NCBI RefSeq assembly: GCF_001594015.1
Contig: NZ_LTBC01000013.1
Coordinates: 1-64,000, forward strand
Length of the DNA stretch: 64,000 bases
Source: Moorella mulderi DSM 14980
GTDB lineage: Bacteria; Bacillota; DSM-521; Neomoorellales; Neomoorellaceae
Reading direction: 5' to 3'
Positions 32,616 through 40,882 of this stretch are shown piece by piece (within the stretch, counting starts at the first letter, position 1; each line of letters starts with the position of its first letter). A model generated the notes under the pieces. That model was not told the DNA's origin and did no database searches. It was given only the letters and a program-made list of their open reading frames with translations. Made by a program: the position numbers and the translations under genes.

Positions 32616-33227
32616 TCATGACAACCTTCCTGCTCGCTGGAGTTCCTGCCAGGCTGCCAGGACGGCGGCATGGGTGGCGCTCAAATCGCCACCGGTAGGA
32701 ATAATCCGGGTGGCGTGGCGCAACCTTTCCCTTTCGCCCATCTGGGCCTTGAGACGGCTTTCAGCTTCCTGGGGCGAGAGGTTGTCCCGTTCCATCAATC
32801 TTTTTAACCGCACCGTTGCCGGTGCGGTTACCACCCAGATGGCATCCACCATGTCGTCCATGCCGGCTTCAATTAAGAGAGGTGCCTCAATAACCACCAC
32901 CGCCTCCGGGTCAGCCTGCCGTAAAGCCGCTATTTGCGCCTGGACTTTCTCCCGGATGCGGGGGTGGGTAATGGCGTTTAACAGTTCCCGGGCGGCAGCG
33001 TCACTAAAAACTATCCGGCCCAGAGCCCGCCTGTTGAGGTGGCCATCAGGCTGTAAAATCCCCCGGCCAAAGGCGGCGACAATGTCCCGGTAGGCAGGCT
33101 CACCGGGAAGCACTACCTCCCTGGCCACCTGGTCGGTGTCGATGACTTTAGCCCCCAGTTCTTTTAAAATCCCGGCCACAGTACTTTTACCGCTGGCAAT
33201 ACCGCCGGTAAGGCCGATGATAAACAT
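32616..33227 (-). CDS. coaE: Dephospho-CoA kinase
   Basis: About 203 residues. Final step of coenzyme A synthesis. P-loop IGLTGGIASGKSTVAGIL, then AKVIDTDQVAREVV, VVIEAPLLIEAGMDDMVDAI and RLKRLMERDNLSPQEAESR. The ATG at 33227 is eight bases from GGAG; two in-frame codons upstream are too close to it. The gene start overlaps the end of ytaF slightly, so they are coupled. Confidence 0.95.
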   Translation of the reverse strand: MFIIGLTGGIASGKSTVAGILKELGAKVIDTDQVAREVVLPGEPAYRDIVAAFGRGILQPDGHLNRRALGRIVFSDAAARELLNAITHPRIREKVQAQIAALRQADPEAVVVIEAPLLIEAGMDDMVDAIWVVTAPATVRLKRLMERDNLSPQEAESRLKAQMGERERLRHATRIIPTGGDLSATHAAVLAAWQELQRAGRLS

Positions 33228-33238
33228 CAACATTGCTC

Positions 33239-33862
33239 CTACCATCGCCAGAGTCCAATGGCGATTAAAATTAATCCCGGGAGGGCTGCCCCCCGCCAGC
33301 CGGCTTTTTCTGGCTGCCAGCGTCGCCCCAGGACCAGGCCTGGCTGGACCAGGAGCAGCTGGCAGCAGCCAATGAATACAGGCGTCAGGAAGAGGGAAAA
33401 ACCGGCGGCAGCGGCGCCAAAGCCTATCCCCAGGGTATCCAGGGCCAGGGCCAGCCCCAGGGTCATGGCCTCCTGGCTGCTAATACTTCCAGAAAAATCC
33501 TGATCAGCCCGGCAAGGTTCCTTTAAAATCTGGATTACCAGGCCGAGGCGGTGAAGGCGCAATTTTATTAAAGTCTCTCCTGCCGCCCCGGGCTCGTCTT
33601 TTTTCAGGTAGGCCTCAAAAATAATGCTCAGTCCCAGGGTTAATAATATAACAGCGCCCAGGCGCCCGGCAAGAGTTGGATTAAATATCCTGGCCACCAG
33701 GTGGCCGCCGGCCATGGCCAGGACGCTGACCGCCGTGGATACCAGAGCAATCAGCCCCAGGGAAAGCCAGGGCAGCTTAATTTTCCTCAGGCCATAGGAA
33801 AGCCCCACACCCAGGCCATCCAGGCTGGCGGCCAGGGCTAAAAGTAGCGTTGCCAGCAACAT
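33239..33862 (-). CDS. ytaF: Sporulation membrane protein YtaF
   Basis: 207 residues, six membrane helices in two repeats, each starting with an Asp-containing helix: LALAASLDGLGVGLSYGLRK and LGLALALDTLGIGFGAAAAG. This is the MntP-like YtaF layout, with a hydrophilic loop in the middle that contains CRADQDFSGSIS. In Bacillus the gene neighbours mutM, polA and coaE, as it does here. The exact role in the spore is not settled. Confidence 0.88.
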   Translation of the reverse strand: MLLATLLLALAASLDGLGVGLSYGLRKIKLPWLSLGLIALVSTAVSVLAMAGGHLVARIFNPTLAGRLGAVILLTLGLSIIFEAYLKKDEPGAAGETLIKLRLHRLGLVIQILKEPCRADQDFSGSISSQEAMTLGLALALDTLGIGFGAAAAGFSLFLTPVFIGCCQLLLVQPGLVLGRRWQPEKAGWRGAALPGLILIAIGLWRW

Positions 33863-33940
33863 GGTAATTTATCCCACCCTTTGCCCTGTTGTGCTCTATA
33901 CAGTAATATACGGGTAGAAGGTGGGATACGTGCCTGTCAT

Positions 33941-34765
33941 TTAAACCTGGCAACCGGGGCAAAATACGGTGCTGCGGCCGCTTATTTTTACCCGCTCCAG
34001 GGTACGACCACAACGGCGGCAGGGCTGGCCGGCGCGGCCGTAAACCTGGAGGTAATCCTGGTTTTTCCCTTGCTGGCCGCGGCCATCGACGTAATCCCGG
34101 AAAGAGGTGCCGGAATTGGCTATACCCTGCTCTAGCGCGGCCTGCATGGCCAGATGCAGGCGCACCAGTTCATCCCCTGTCAGGGAGGCCGCCGGTCTTA
34201 AGGGGTGCAGCCCGGCCAGGAAGAGCATTTCATCGGCATAGATGTTACCAATCCCGGCTAGGAGGTGCTGGTCCAGGAGAACCTGTTTTACCGGCCGGCG
34301 GCGGCCGGCACAGATGGCTGCCAGGGTAGCGACATCAAAGGCCGGGTCCAGTGGTTCCGGCCCCAGTTCTTTCAGCCCGGCCGTTACCGTTACCTCGTCT
34401 TCCTGGCCCAGGTAGAGGCGGCCAAAACGGCGGGTATCCAGCCAGCGCAAGGTGGTACCACCGGCCAGGTGGAAAACCACATGGGTATGGGGCAGCAAGG
34501 GGTCAGTCGCCGCCGTCAAGATAAGGCGCCCGGTCATCCTTAAATGGGCCACCAAGCAATAGCCGGCCGCCAGGTGGAAGAGGAGATATTTCCCCCGGCG
34601 GTCGAGCCGGGTTATCCTTTTACCTGCCAGCAAATGGCTAAAGGTGGCGGCGTCAGGAACAGCAATAACGCCGGGGTGGTAAACCTCTACCCCGGCAATG
34701 GTTTGCCCCTGGAGATGGGGGATCAGGGTACGTTTGATGGTTTCCACTTCAGGCAGTTCCGGCAT
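33941..34765 (-). CDS. mutM: Formamidopyrimidine-DNA glycosylase (MutM/Fpg)
   Basis: 274 residues. Base-excision repair of 8-oxoguanine. N-terminal MPELPEVETIKRTL (catalytic Pro and Glu), DRRGKYLLFHL, HLRMTGRLI, LLDQHLLAGIGNIYADEMLF (helix-two-turns-helix) and a C-terminal zinc finger CRRCGRTLERVKISGRSTVF with CPGC. Its start overlaps the end of polA by 17 bases. Confidence 0.96.
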   Translation of the reverse strand: MPELPEVETIKRTLIPHLQGQTIAGVEVYHPGVIAVPDAATFSHLLAGKRITRLDRRGKYLLFHLAAGYCLVAHLRMTGRLILTAATDPLLPHTHVVFHLAGGTTLRWLDTRRFGRLYLGQEDEVTVTAGLKELGPEPLDPAFDVATLAAICAGRRRPVKQVLLDQHLLAGIGNIYADEMLFLAGLHPLRPAASLTGDELVRLHLAMQAALEQGIANSGTSFRDYVDGRGQQGKNQDYLQVYGRAGQPCRRCGRTLERVKISGRSTVFCPGCQV

Positions 34766-37427
34766 CTTTTATCGCTCCATCATAGGGTTCCATATCATAC
34801 CAGTTGGGGCCGTATTTTAAGTCCACCTGGAGGGGAACCTGGAGTTCCAGGGTATTCTCCATATTCTCTTTAACCAGGGTGGCTACTGCCGGCAGGTCTT
34901 CCTCAGGGACATCAAAGATCAATTCATCGTGAACCTGGAGGATCATCCGGGCGGCCGGGTATTGCTCCTCCAGGAGGCGGAAAATCTTAACCATGGCGAT
35001 TTTAATAATATCTGCCGCGCTGCCCTGGATGGGGGTATTCATGGCTGCCCGCTCCCCAAAGCTCCGGGCGGTATGGTTGGAACTGAAGAGATCCGGCAGG
35101 TAGCGGCGCCGCCCCAGGAGGGTGGTTACATAGCCATCCTGCCGTGCCCTGGCAACGACCTCCTCCATGTAAGCCCTGACACCGGGGTAACGCTGGAAAT
35201 AACGCTCAATATATGCGTGGGCTTCACTGCGGCTGATGCCCAGGTCGCGGCTGAGGCCAAAATCGCTAATTCCGTAGACAATGCCGAAATTCACAGCCTT
35301 GGCACTGCGCCGCATTAACGGCGTAACTTCATTTAAGGGGACACCAAAGACCTCGGCTGCCGTCCGGGTATGAATGTCTTCTCCCCGGCGGAAGGCAGCA
35401 ATCATGCCGGCATCGCCGGAGATATGGGCCAGGACCCGGAGCTCGATCTGGGAGTAATCGGCTGCCAGGAGGAGGCGGCCGGGGGCATGGGGAACGAAGG
35501 CCCGGCGCAGGCGCCGGCCCACTTCCAGGCGCACCGGGATGTTTTGCAAATTGGGCTCGCTGCTGGACAGGCGGCCGGTAGCCGTCACCGTCTGGTTAAA
35601 GGTTGTATGGAGGCTCTTCGTCCGGGGGTTGACCAGGGGTTTCAGCCCGTCCACATAGGTGGACTTTAACTTGGTGAGCTGGCGGTATTCTACCAGTTTG
35701 GCGGCAATGGGGTGTTTCGCGGCCAGTTCTTCCAGCACGGCAGCGTCGGTGGAAAAACCGGTCTTGGTCCGCTTTACCGGCGGCAGGCCCAGTTTTTCAA
35801 AGAGGATGCTCCCCAGCTGCCGCGACGAGTTGATATTAAACTTTTCCCCGGCCAGGCGATAGATCTCTTCCGTCAGGGCGGCAATATTGCCCTCCAGTTC
35901 GGCAGCCATAAGGTCCAGGGTTTCCAGGTCAACAGCCACACCGTAGCTTTCCATCTCGCCTAAAATCCGGGTCAGGGGAAGTTCCACCCGCCGGTAAAGC
36001 TCTTCCATGCCGGCTACCTGCAATTTGGCAATCAGTTCCCGGTGCAAAAGCCTGGTAGCCACGGCCCGCCGGGCAATAGTCAGCAGTAAAGATTCATCAT
36101 CCACCAGGGCCAGGTTCAGGTGTTCCAGGCAGAGTTCCGGCAAATCATGGCGGGAGGCAGTGGGATTGAGGAGGTAGCCGGCGAGCATGGTGTCGCCACC
36201 CGGGTCGGTAACCCGTGCCCCGGCCTCCTTCAGCCAGACCAGGGCTGCCTTGGCATCGTGAAAGACGGGCCCTGCCTGCAGCAGCGGTTCCAGTGCCTCA
36301 GCCAGGCCGGCGCCCGGCACCCCTGCCGTATCTAGGACGGCTACCCCGCCTTCCCAGGCCAGTCCCACGGCTAAAGCTGCTGCGTCTAAATAATTGGCGT
36401 TATTCAGGGCCAGCTCGATAGCAACTTCCTGCTCCCCGGCCAGGCGCCTGGCGAGTACAGCCAGTTCTTCCAGGCTGCTCAAAGTAACATGTTCTGGTAG
36501 GTTCAGGGATTTAACGTTGGTTCCAGGCGCCACCCCCGCCCCTTCTTCCTGCATGGCTTTTAAGACATCCTTGACCAGGCTGTTGAACTCCAGTTCCTTG
36601 TAAAGGGCCAGGACGGCCTCATAGTCCGGTTTCTCACGGCGGCAGGTTTCAAGATCAAGCTCCACTGGCACGTCGCAGCGAATGGTAGCCAGCTGCCGGG
36701 CCAGGCGGGCCTGGCCGGCATAGGCCACCAGATTGGCCGCTACTTTCCGCCCCCTGACCTCACCTGCATGAGCCAGGACCCCTTCCAGGTCGCCATACTG
36801 GCGGACCAGCTGCACGGCCGTCTTTTCCCCTACCCCGGGTACGCCGGGGATATTGTCGGAGGCATCACCCATGAGGGCCTTGACGTCAATGAGCTGGCCG
36901 GGGTCCAGGCCATAGGCTTTTTTAATGGCCTCCCGGTCAAATAATTCCACCTGGGAAAGGCCGCGCCGCATGAGGAGGACCTTAACCCTGTCATCTACCA
37001 GCTGCAGGGCATCCCGGTCGCCGGTCAGGATTAAAACCTCCAGCCCTTCAGTTGCCCCCTTACGGCTTAAAGTACCAATGAGATCGTCGGCCTCAAACCC
37101 TTCTACTTCACAGCTTGCCAGTTTCCAGGCTGCCAGGAGGCGTTTGGCGAGGGCAAACTGGGGCCTGAGTTCCGGGGCAGTCTCAGGACGCGTCCCTTTA
37201 TATTCATCATAAAGGTCGTGGCGGAAAGTGACCTTGCTATGGTCAAAGGCTACGATTACATAGTCCGGCGCCACCAGGTCAAAGGCCTTTTGCAGCATGG
37301 TGGCAAAGCCGTAAACGGCGTTCGTCTGGACGCCTGCACTTGTCTGGAGCGGTGGCAGGGCATGAAAGGCCCGGTGAATAATGCTGTTGCCGTCTACCAG
37401 GAGTAATCTTGCTCTTTTTACGGGCAT
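34749..37427 (-). CDS. polA: DNA polymerase I
   Basis: 892 residues. Domains: 5'-nuclease (1-300; LLLVDGNSIIHRAFHALPPL, GFEADDLIGTLS, MGDASDNIPGVPGVGEKTA), a 3'-5' exonuclease-like domain (about 310-480) and the polymerase (about 490-892). Palm motifs are ADYSQIELRVLAHISGD, RRSAKAVNFGIVYGISDFGL and QVHDELIFDVPEE. The exonuclease domain appears inactive: the DxE of motif I is replaced (VAIELALNN), as in many Gram-positive and Thermus enzymes. Works in Okazaki fragment processing and repair. The ATG has AGGGTGACGG upstream. Confidence 0.96.
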   Translation of the reverse strand: MPVKRARLLLVDGNSIIHRAFHALPPLQTSAGVQTNAVYGFATMLQKAFDLVAPDYVIVAFDHSKVTFRHDLYDEYKGTRPETAPELRPQFALAKRLLAAWKLASCEVEGFEADDLIGTLSRKGATEGLEVLILTGDRDALQLVDDRVKVLLMRRGLSQVELFDREAIKKAYGLDPGQLIDVKALMGDASDNIPGVPGVGEKTAVQLVRQYGDLEGVLAHAGEVRGRKVAANLVAYAGQARLARQLATIRCDVPVELDLETCRREKPDYEAVLALYKELEFNSLVKDVLKAMQEEGAGVAPGTNVKSLNLPEHVTLSSLEELAVLARRLAGEQEVAIELALNNANYLDAAALAVGLAWEGGVAVLDTAGVPGAGLAEALEPLLQAGPVFHDAKAALVWLKEAGARVTDPGGDTMLAGYLLNPTASRHDLPELCLEHLNLALVDDESLLLTIARRAVATRLLHRELIAKLQVAGMEELYRRVELPLTRILGEMESYGVAVDLETLDLMAAELEGNIAALTEEIYRLAGEKFNINSSRQLGSILFEKLGLPPVKRTKTGFSTDAAVLEELAAKHPIAAKLVEYRQLTKLKSTYVDGLKPLVNPRTKSLHTTFNQTVTATGRLSSSEPNLQNIPVRLEVGRRLRRAFVPHAPGRLLLAADYSQIELRVLAHISGDAGMIAAFRRGEDIHTRTAAEVFGVPLNEVTPLMRRSAKAVNFGIVYGISDFGLSRDLGISRSEAHAYIERYFQRYPGVRAYMEEVVARARQDGYVTTLLGRRRYLPDLFSSNHTARSFGERAAMNTPIQGSAADIIKIAMVKIFRLLEEQYPAARMILQVHDELIFDVPEEDLPAVATLVKENMENTLELQVPLQVDLKYGPNWYDMEPYDGAIKDAGTA

Positions 37428-37531
37428 CCGTCACCCTTCTTTATTAAAAACGCTGCTTATATTTTATCTTTTTATGTTTCCGGTGGCAATTATTTTCACC
37501 AGTTGCGGCTAAGTTGCCGGGGCCAACCATC

Positions 37532-37559
37532 AAAAAACCACCCTTAAGGTAAGGGTGGT
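37532..37559 (-). terminator. Terminator of the sigma/anti-sigma operon
   Basis: Minus-strand stem ACCACCCTTA / TAAGGGTGGT followed by TTTTTT. The stem includes the last codons and stop of the anti-sigma gene. Confidence 0.85.
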
Positions 37560-38467
37560 CTGGAAAGCACTTCCGGTATGCCGGTTAGGGCTGGTTCCTT
37601 ATATACCTTTGCCGGTACTGTCAAAGATTGGTTTATACCTGCTGATTCAATATTATTTTGCGAGGACATCCTGGCATCAAGGGTGGCCTCATTCTTTTCC
37701 TTATTTACTTCCGGCCTGTTAACCCCTGGAGTAATTTGCTTTTGGGCTTGCTTGTCCTCAGGACCAGTTACCTGTTCACCAGGTAATTTTTGTCCCTCTC
37801 CTACCTGCAGGTTCTCTCCTAATGCCGCATCAAGGTTTTGTCCCCGGGAGTTAACATTGGTACTGGCCTGGGCAACCGGATTTCTCTCCCTGCTATTGAA
37901 AACTGGCTGGGGTTTGGGGGGCTTCGCCGGCTGTCGCCTTTGGGGCTGCGCCGGCCGGGATTCTTCCCGCGAGGGGGTTATTGCTGGTGCTGGTGGTTTA
38001 TTTTCTTGGTCTGTAACTATCATAGAGAAATCCCTTGCTGGCGCTGGGGCCACCGGGGCCTGCAAAGCTTTAACTTGTCCCTGTTCTCCTTGCGTAACCG
38101 TAGGTGCTGCTTCCCTCACCTGGAATGGATGGAGGAAATGGAAATAATCAGCATAGGCCGTAATGGCCACTGCCACCACAATGGCTGCTGCTACTGCCAG
38201 GGAAAGCCATCTTTGTGGCAAGCGCCGGTACCAGGGCCGGCAGGCCGCCTCAAGTCGCAACCGCAAACGCTCCTCAAAACCGGCCGGTAAATCCAGTTCT
38301 TCTTCCGACCAGGCCTGGAGAAGGTTCACCGTCTGGCGCAGGGCCTCCAGTTCTTCCCGGCAGGAGTTGCACAGGCGCAGGTGATTCTCCACGGCCCGGC
38401 GCTGGGTTACCGCCAGGACGCCGTCCAGATATGGTGACAGGAGTTCCCGGTACTGGCTGCAGTTCAC
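37544..38467 (-). CDS. Zinc-finger anti-sigma factor with extracytoplasmic tail
   Basis: 307 residues. The N-terminal zinc anti-sigma domain has NHLRLCNSCREELEAL (the H-x3-C-x2-C motif). One membrane helix follows at about residues 88-106 (LSLAVAAAIVVAVAITAYAD). The outer 200 residues are disordered, rich in Pro, Gln and Asn (RPAQPQRRQPAKPPKPQPVF). It holds the ECF sigma factor in check until a cell-surface signal arrives. It overlaps the sigma gene by four bases (ATGA). Confidence 0.9.
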   Translation of the reverse strand: MNCSQYRELLSPYLDGVLAVTQRRAVENHLRLCNSCREELEALRQTVNLLQAWSEEELDLPAGFEERLRLRLEAACRPWYRRLPQRWLSLAVAAAIVVAVAITAYADYFHFLHPFQVREAAPTVTQGEQGQVKALQAPVAPAPARDFSMIVTDQENKPPAPAITPSREESRPAQPQRRQPAKPPKPQPVFNSRERNPVAQASTNVNSRGQNLDAALGENLQVGEGQKLPGEQVTGPEDKQAQKQITPGVNRPEVNKEKNEATLDARMSSQNNIESAGINQSLTVPAKVYKEPALTGIPEVLSRPPLP

Positions 38468-39093
38468 CGCCCCTCACCCCCTTTGCTTATATAGACGCTT
38501 TGCTTCGCAAAATGTTCCCTTTCCCGTACCAGGTGCTGCCGTAAAAACTGCCGCGCCCGGCTCAAGCGGGATTTTACCGTCCCCACAGAGCAGCCCAGGG
38601 TGGCCGCTATCTCTTCATAGCTAAAGCCCTGCAAATCCCGCATGATGATTACCATGCGGTATTCCGGCATGAGAGCCTGGATTAATTTATGTAAATGGTC
38701 CTCCCCTTCCCTGGCCAGGATAATTTCTTCCGGTGAAGTGACTGCTTCCCCGGCGGCCAGTTCCCAGGGTACCCCCTCTGTTTCCTGCAGGCCCTCCAGG
38801 GAAAGGGTGGGCCGCCGCTTGAGGCGGCGCAAGGCATCGCGACAGACATTGGCAATGATATGCTGCAGCCAGGTTTTAAAGGAACACTGGCCCCGGAAGC
38901 CCGGCAGGTTTTTATAGGCGCGCACCAGGGCCTCCTGGGCGGCATCACCGGCATCCTCGGGATTGCCCAGGAAACGATACGCAATGGTGTAGAGCATCTT
39001 CTGGTAACGCTCTACCAGGAGGGTAAAGGCCTCCATATCGCCCTTCTGGCTCCGGGCCAGCAATTCCTCATCCGGCACCACGGCTGCCACCAC
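38464..39093 (-). CDS. ECF-type RNA polymerase sigma factor
   Basis: About 209 residues. Region 2: FTLLVERYQKMLYTIAYRFL, NPEDAGDAAQEALVRAYKNL, FKTWLQHIIANVCRDALRR. Region 4: MPEYRMVIIMRDLQGFSYEE, IAATLGCSVGTVKSRLSRAR. It is of SigW type and paired with a zinc anti-sigma factor. Several GTG codons crowd the start; the one at 39093 abuts GGAAG, so translation may begin at the GTG at 39081. Targets are probably surface-stress genes, with autoregulation expected. Confidence 0.93.
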   Translation of the reverse strand: MVAAVVPDEELLARSQKGDMEAFTLLVERYQKMLYTIAYRFLGNPEDAGDAAQEALVRAYKNLPGFRGQCSFKTWLQHIIANVCRDALRRLKRRPTLSLEGLQETEGVPWELAAGEAVTSPEEIILAREGEDHLHKLIQALMPEYRMVIIMRDLQGFSYEEIAATLGCSVGTVKSRLSRARQFLRQHLVREREHFAKQSVYISKGGEGR

Positions 39094-39144
39094 CTTCCAG
39101 CTTCTTTCCTATTCGACATCTCTCTTCCTTTATCCTTTTAGGCC

Positions 39145-39173
39145 TTGCAGGAATATGAAGTCTATGTTAAAAT
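39145..39173 (+). promoter_or_regulatory. Promoter of tRNA-Leu(CAA)
   Basis: TTGCAG (39145-39150), 17 bases, TAAAAT (39168-39173), ending 14 bases before the mature tRNA. Confidence 0.65.
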
Positions 39174-39187
39174 GATATAGCGAATGG

Positions 39188-39274
39188 GCCGAAGTGGTGG
39201 AACTGGCAGACGCGCCGGACTCAAAATCCGGTGGCCGCGAGGCCGTGCGGGTTCGACCCCCGCCTTCGGCACCA
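39188..39274 (+). tRNA. tRNA-Leu (CAA)
   Basis: Acceptor GCCGAAG pairs with CTTCGGC. The anticodon loop CTCAAAA gives CAA, there is a long variable arm (TGGCCGCGAGGCCGT), the T arm is GCGGGTTCGACCCCCGC, and CCA is encoded. It is a single-gene unit with its own promoter and terminator. Confidence 0.95.
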
Positions 39275-39279
39275 ATAAT

Positions 39280-39315
39280 ACCAAGGCGTGAAAGCCTTGG
39301 TCTTTTGCTTTTTAT
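39280..39315 (+). terminator. Terminator after tRNA-Leu(CAA)
   Basis: Stem ACCAAGGC / GCCTTGGT with a six-base loop, followed by CTTTTGCTTTTT. Confidence 0.85.
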
Positions 39316-39429
39316 AGACGAATTAACGCTGCCTTCCTTCCCGGAGCGCTGCAGAAGGAATTTGTCCCCGAGGTAAAGTGCCGGCGCATACCGCAATTTG
39401 AGCTGCTACCAAGTCAACACCCTATTAAT

Positions 39430-39470
39430 AATCGAGGTGGTCCGGAATATGTGCACCGACCACCTCGATT
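39430..39470. repeat. Perfect 13-bp inverted repeat
   Basis: AATCGAGGTGGTC and its exact complement flank a 15-base loop. No T run follows on either strand, so a terminator is unlikely. It lies in the 350-base gap between tRNA-Leu and the DMT transporter gene. Apart from a weak TTGCCT-18-TATGCT promoter (39620-39649), I see nothing else in that gap. Confidence 0.7.
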
Positions 39471-39692
39471 ACTCACGGGTATTAGGCGGTTGAACTTAGA
39501 ACGTTTTATACTTGCTATCGTTTGGCTCTAACTTACTGGTACGCTGCTCTAGCGAGAAGTTTTTCCCGTCAGTCAGTTATCCAGGCCGTTTTTCGGTCGT
39601 CAACCCCTCCAGGGTAACTTTGCCTGTCACCTGCCCCCGGTGCTATGCTAATATAGGATTGCTACCAGTTGATTTGCGGAGGTTACATAAGT

Positions 39693-40637
39693 ATGGCTTT
39701 ATGCCAGGAAACTGAGGGGCTAACCGTTTCCTGTCATCACAACAAAAGATCTCGCCACTTGGGCTATGGAGCCATTCTCCTCGCTACTTTCCTTTACGGG
39801 GGCAATGTTATAGCCGGCCGGTTGGTGGCCCCCATGGTACCACCCATGGCCCTGTCCGCCATACGGGGTGTACTGGGCCTTATAATACTGCTACCCTTTG
39901 CCTGGCGGGAACCCCATAAACCGCACCTCCAGGACCTGCCTTATCTGGCTATAGTAGGTTTTCTTGGGATCAGTGTAGCCTATGGTACCTTTGCCTGGTC
40001 CATGCAAGAGAGCCCGGCAATTAATGCCGCCATAATCATTGCGACCTTCCCAGCCGTTACCCTGGTCCTGCTAGCCATGGGCTGGCACGTAAAGCCCAGT
40101 CGTTACCAAATCTCGGGAATTATAATCGCCTTCACTGGCTTGGCCCTGGTATCTGCCCAGGGCTCCCTTGAACGCATACTAACTTTACGCTTCCAATCGT
40201 CTGATTTGGTTCTCCTGGCTAATGTTATTGCCGTTTCCCTGTCTAATATCCTGGTGCAAAAAATGATGCAGCGCTATCCAGCAATCATTACCAGTACTTG
40301 GAGCCTCTTTTTTGGTACCCTTTTCCTGCTTCCTGGGGCTCTGTGGGAGGTGGTCCACCAAGGCTGGTACCTGCCCTGGAAGGGATGGCTATTACTTATC
40401 TATATGGGGTGTATCATTGCCGGTCTGGCGCTGTTACTTAACTTTGAGGCTATCAACCGCCTTGGCTGCGGACCGGTGGCCATGTTCAACAACTTAACCA
40501 CCCTCTTTGCTATTGCCCTCGCAGCTTTAATCCTTAAGGAAAAGCTAGCCTGGTATCATGCTATAGGTATAATTTTAGCCCTGGGCGGGGTACTTATCTC
40601 CCTCTGGCAACATCACCCGGAAAAGAAACCGGCCTAA
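39693..40637 (+). CDS. EamA/DMT-superfamily transporter
   Basis: About 314 residues, ten membrane helices in two EamA repeats: LLATFLYGGNVIAGRLVAPM, ALSAIRGVLGLIILLPFAW, ESPAINAAIIIATFPAVTLV, then GPVAMFNNLTTLFAIALAAL and HAIGIILALGGVLISLW. Such proteins usually export metabolites or amino acids at the plasma membrane. The ATG at 39693 is about ten bases after GGAGG and is preferred to an upstream TTG. Substrate unknown; no partner genes. Confidence 0.85.
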   Translation: MALCQETEGLTVSCHHNKRSRHLGYGAILLATFLYGGNVIAGRLVAPMVPPMALSAIRGVLGLIILLPFAWREPHKPHLQDLPYLAIVGFLGISVAYGTFAWSMQESPAINAAIIIATFPAVTLVLLAMGWHVKPSRYQISGIIIAFTGLALVSAQGSLERILTLRFQSSDLVLLANVIAVSLSNILVQKMMQRYPAIITSTWSLFFGTLFLLPGALWEVVHQGWYLPWKGWLLLIYMGCIIAGLALLLNFEAINRLGCGPVAMFNNLTTLFAIALAALILKEKLAWYHAIGIILALGGVLISLWQHHPEKKPA

Positions 40638-40729
40638 TATAACGGCCACATTTTCTACCGGCGCCTCGGAAATTTTTTTACAGATGGCTTCCAGTACCAC
40701 CCGGATGTGATAAAATAGTTAAGGACTTT

Positions 40730-40860
40730 TTCCCAGGAGCCACGCCAAAGGGGTTAACTGCCTACCGGCGAATTATGAAAAAAATTTGGCTAAGACGTTT
40801 GGCTTGAGCGGCAGGCCGCTCTCCAATGGGGTAAGGAAAGAAAGCCCGTAAAAAGGCCGT
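40730..40860 (+). promoter_or_regulatory. Structured 5' leader of unknown class
   Basis: Between a promoter-like GATAAAAT (about 40707) and the deacetylase start lies a leader with several pairing elements: GCCAAA (40744) can pair with TTTGGC near 40786 or 40799, and GAGCGG / CCGCTC form a tight hairpin at about 40809-40824. The stretch GGAGCCA then GGGGTTAA recalls part of the ydaO c-di-AMP riboswitch, but its 3' CCCGACAGCTAAC block is not seen, so I do not name it. Confidence 0.3.
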
Positions 40861-40882
40861 ATTTTTGCAGGAGGGGCCAGGG

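Noticed and set aside
39130-39396. Minus-strand ORF over tRNA-Leu(CAA)
   Set aside because: It is the complement of the tRNA and its terminator (the GGGRTRTASRPPDFESGAS type of shadow) and has no homology-like features.
40730-40860. Assignment of the deacetylase leader to the ydaO (c-di-AMP) riboswitch
   Set aside because: Only a short block matches; the conserved 3' CCCGACAGCTAAC segment is not found.
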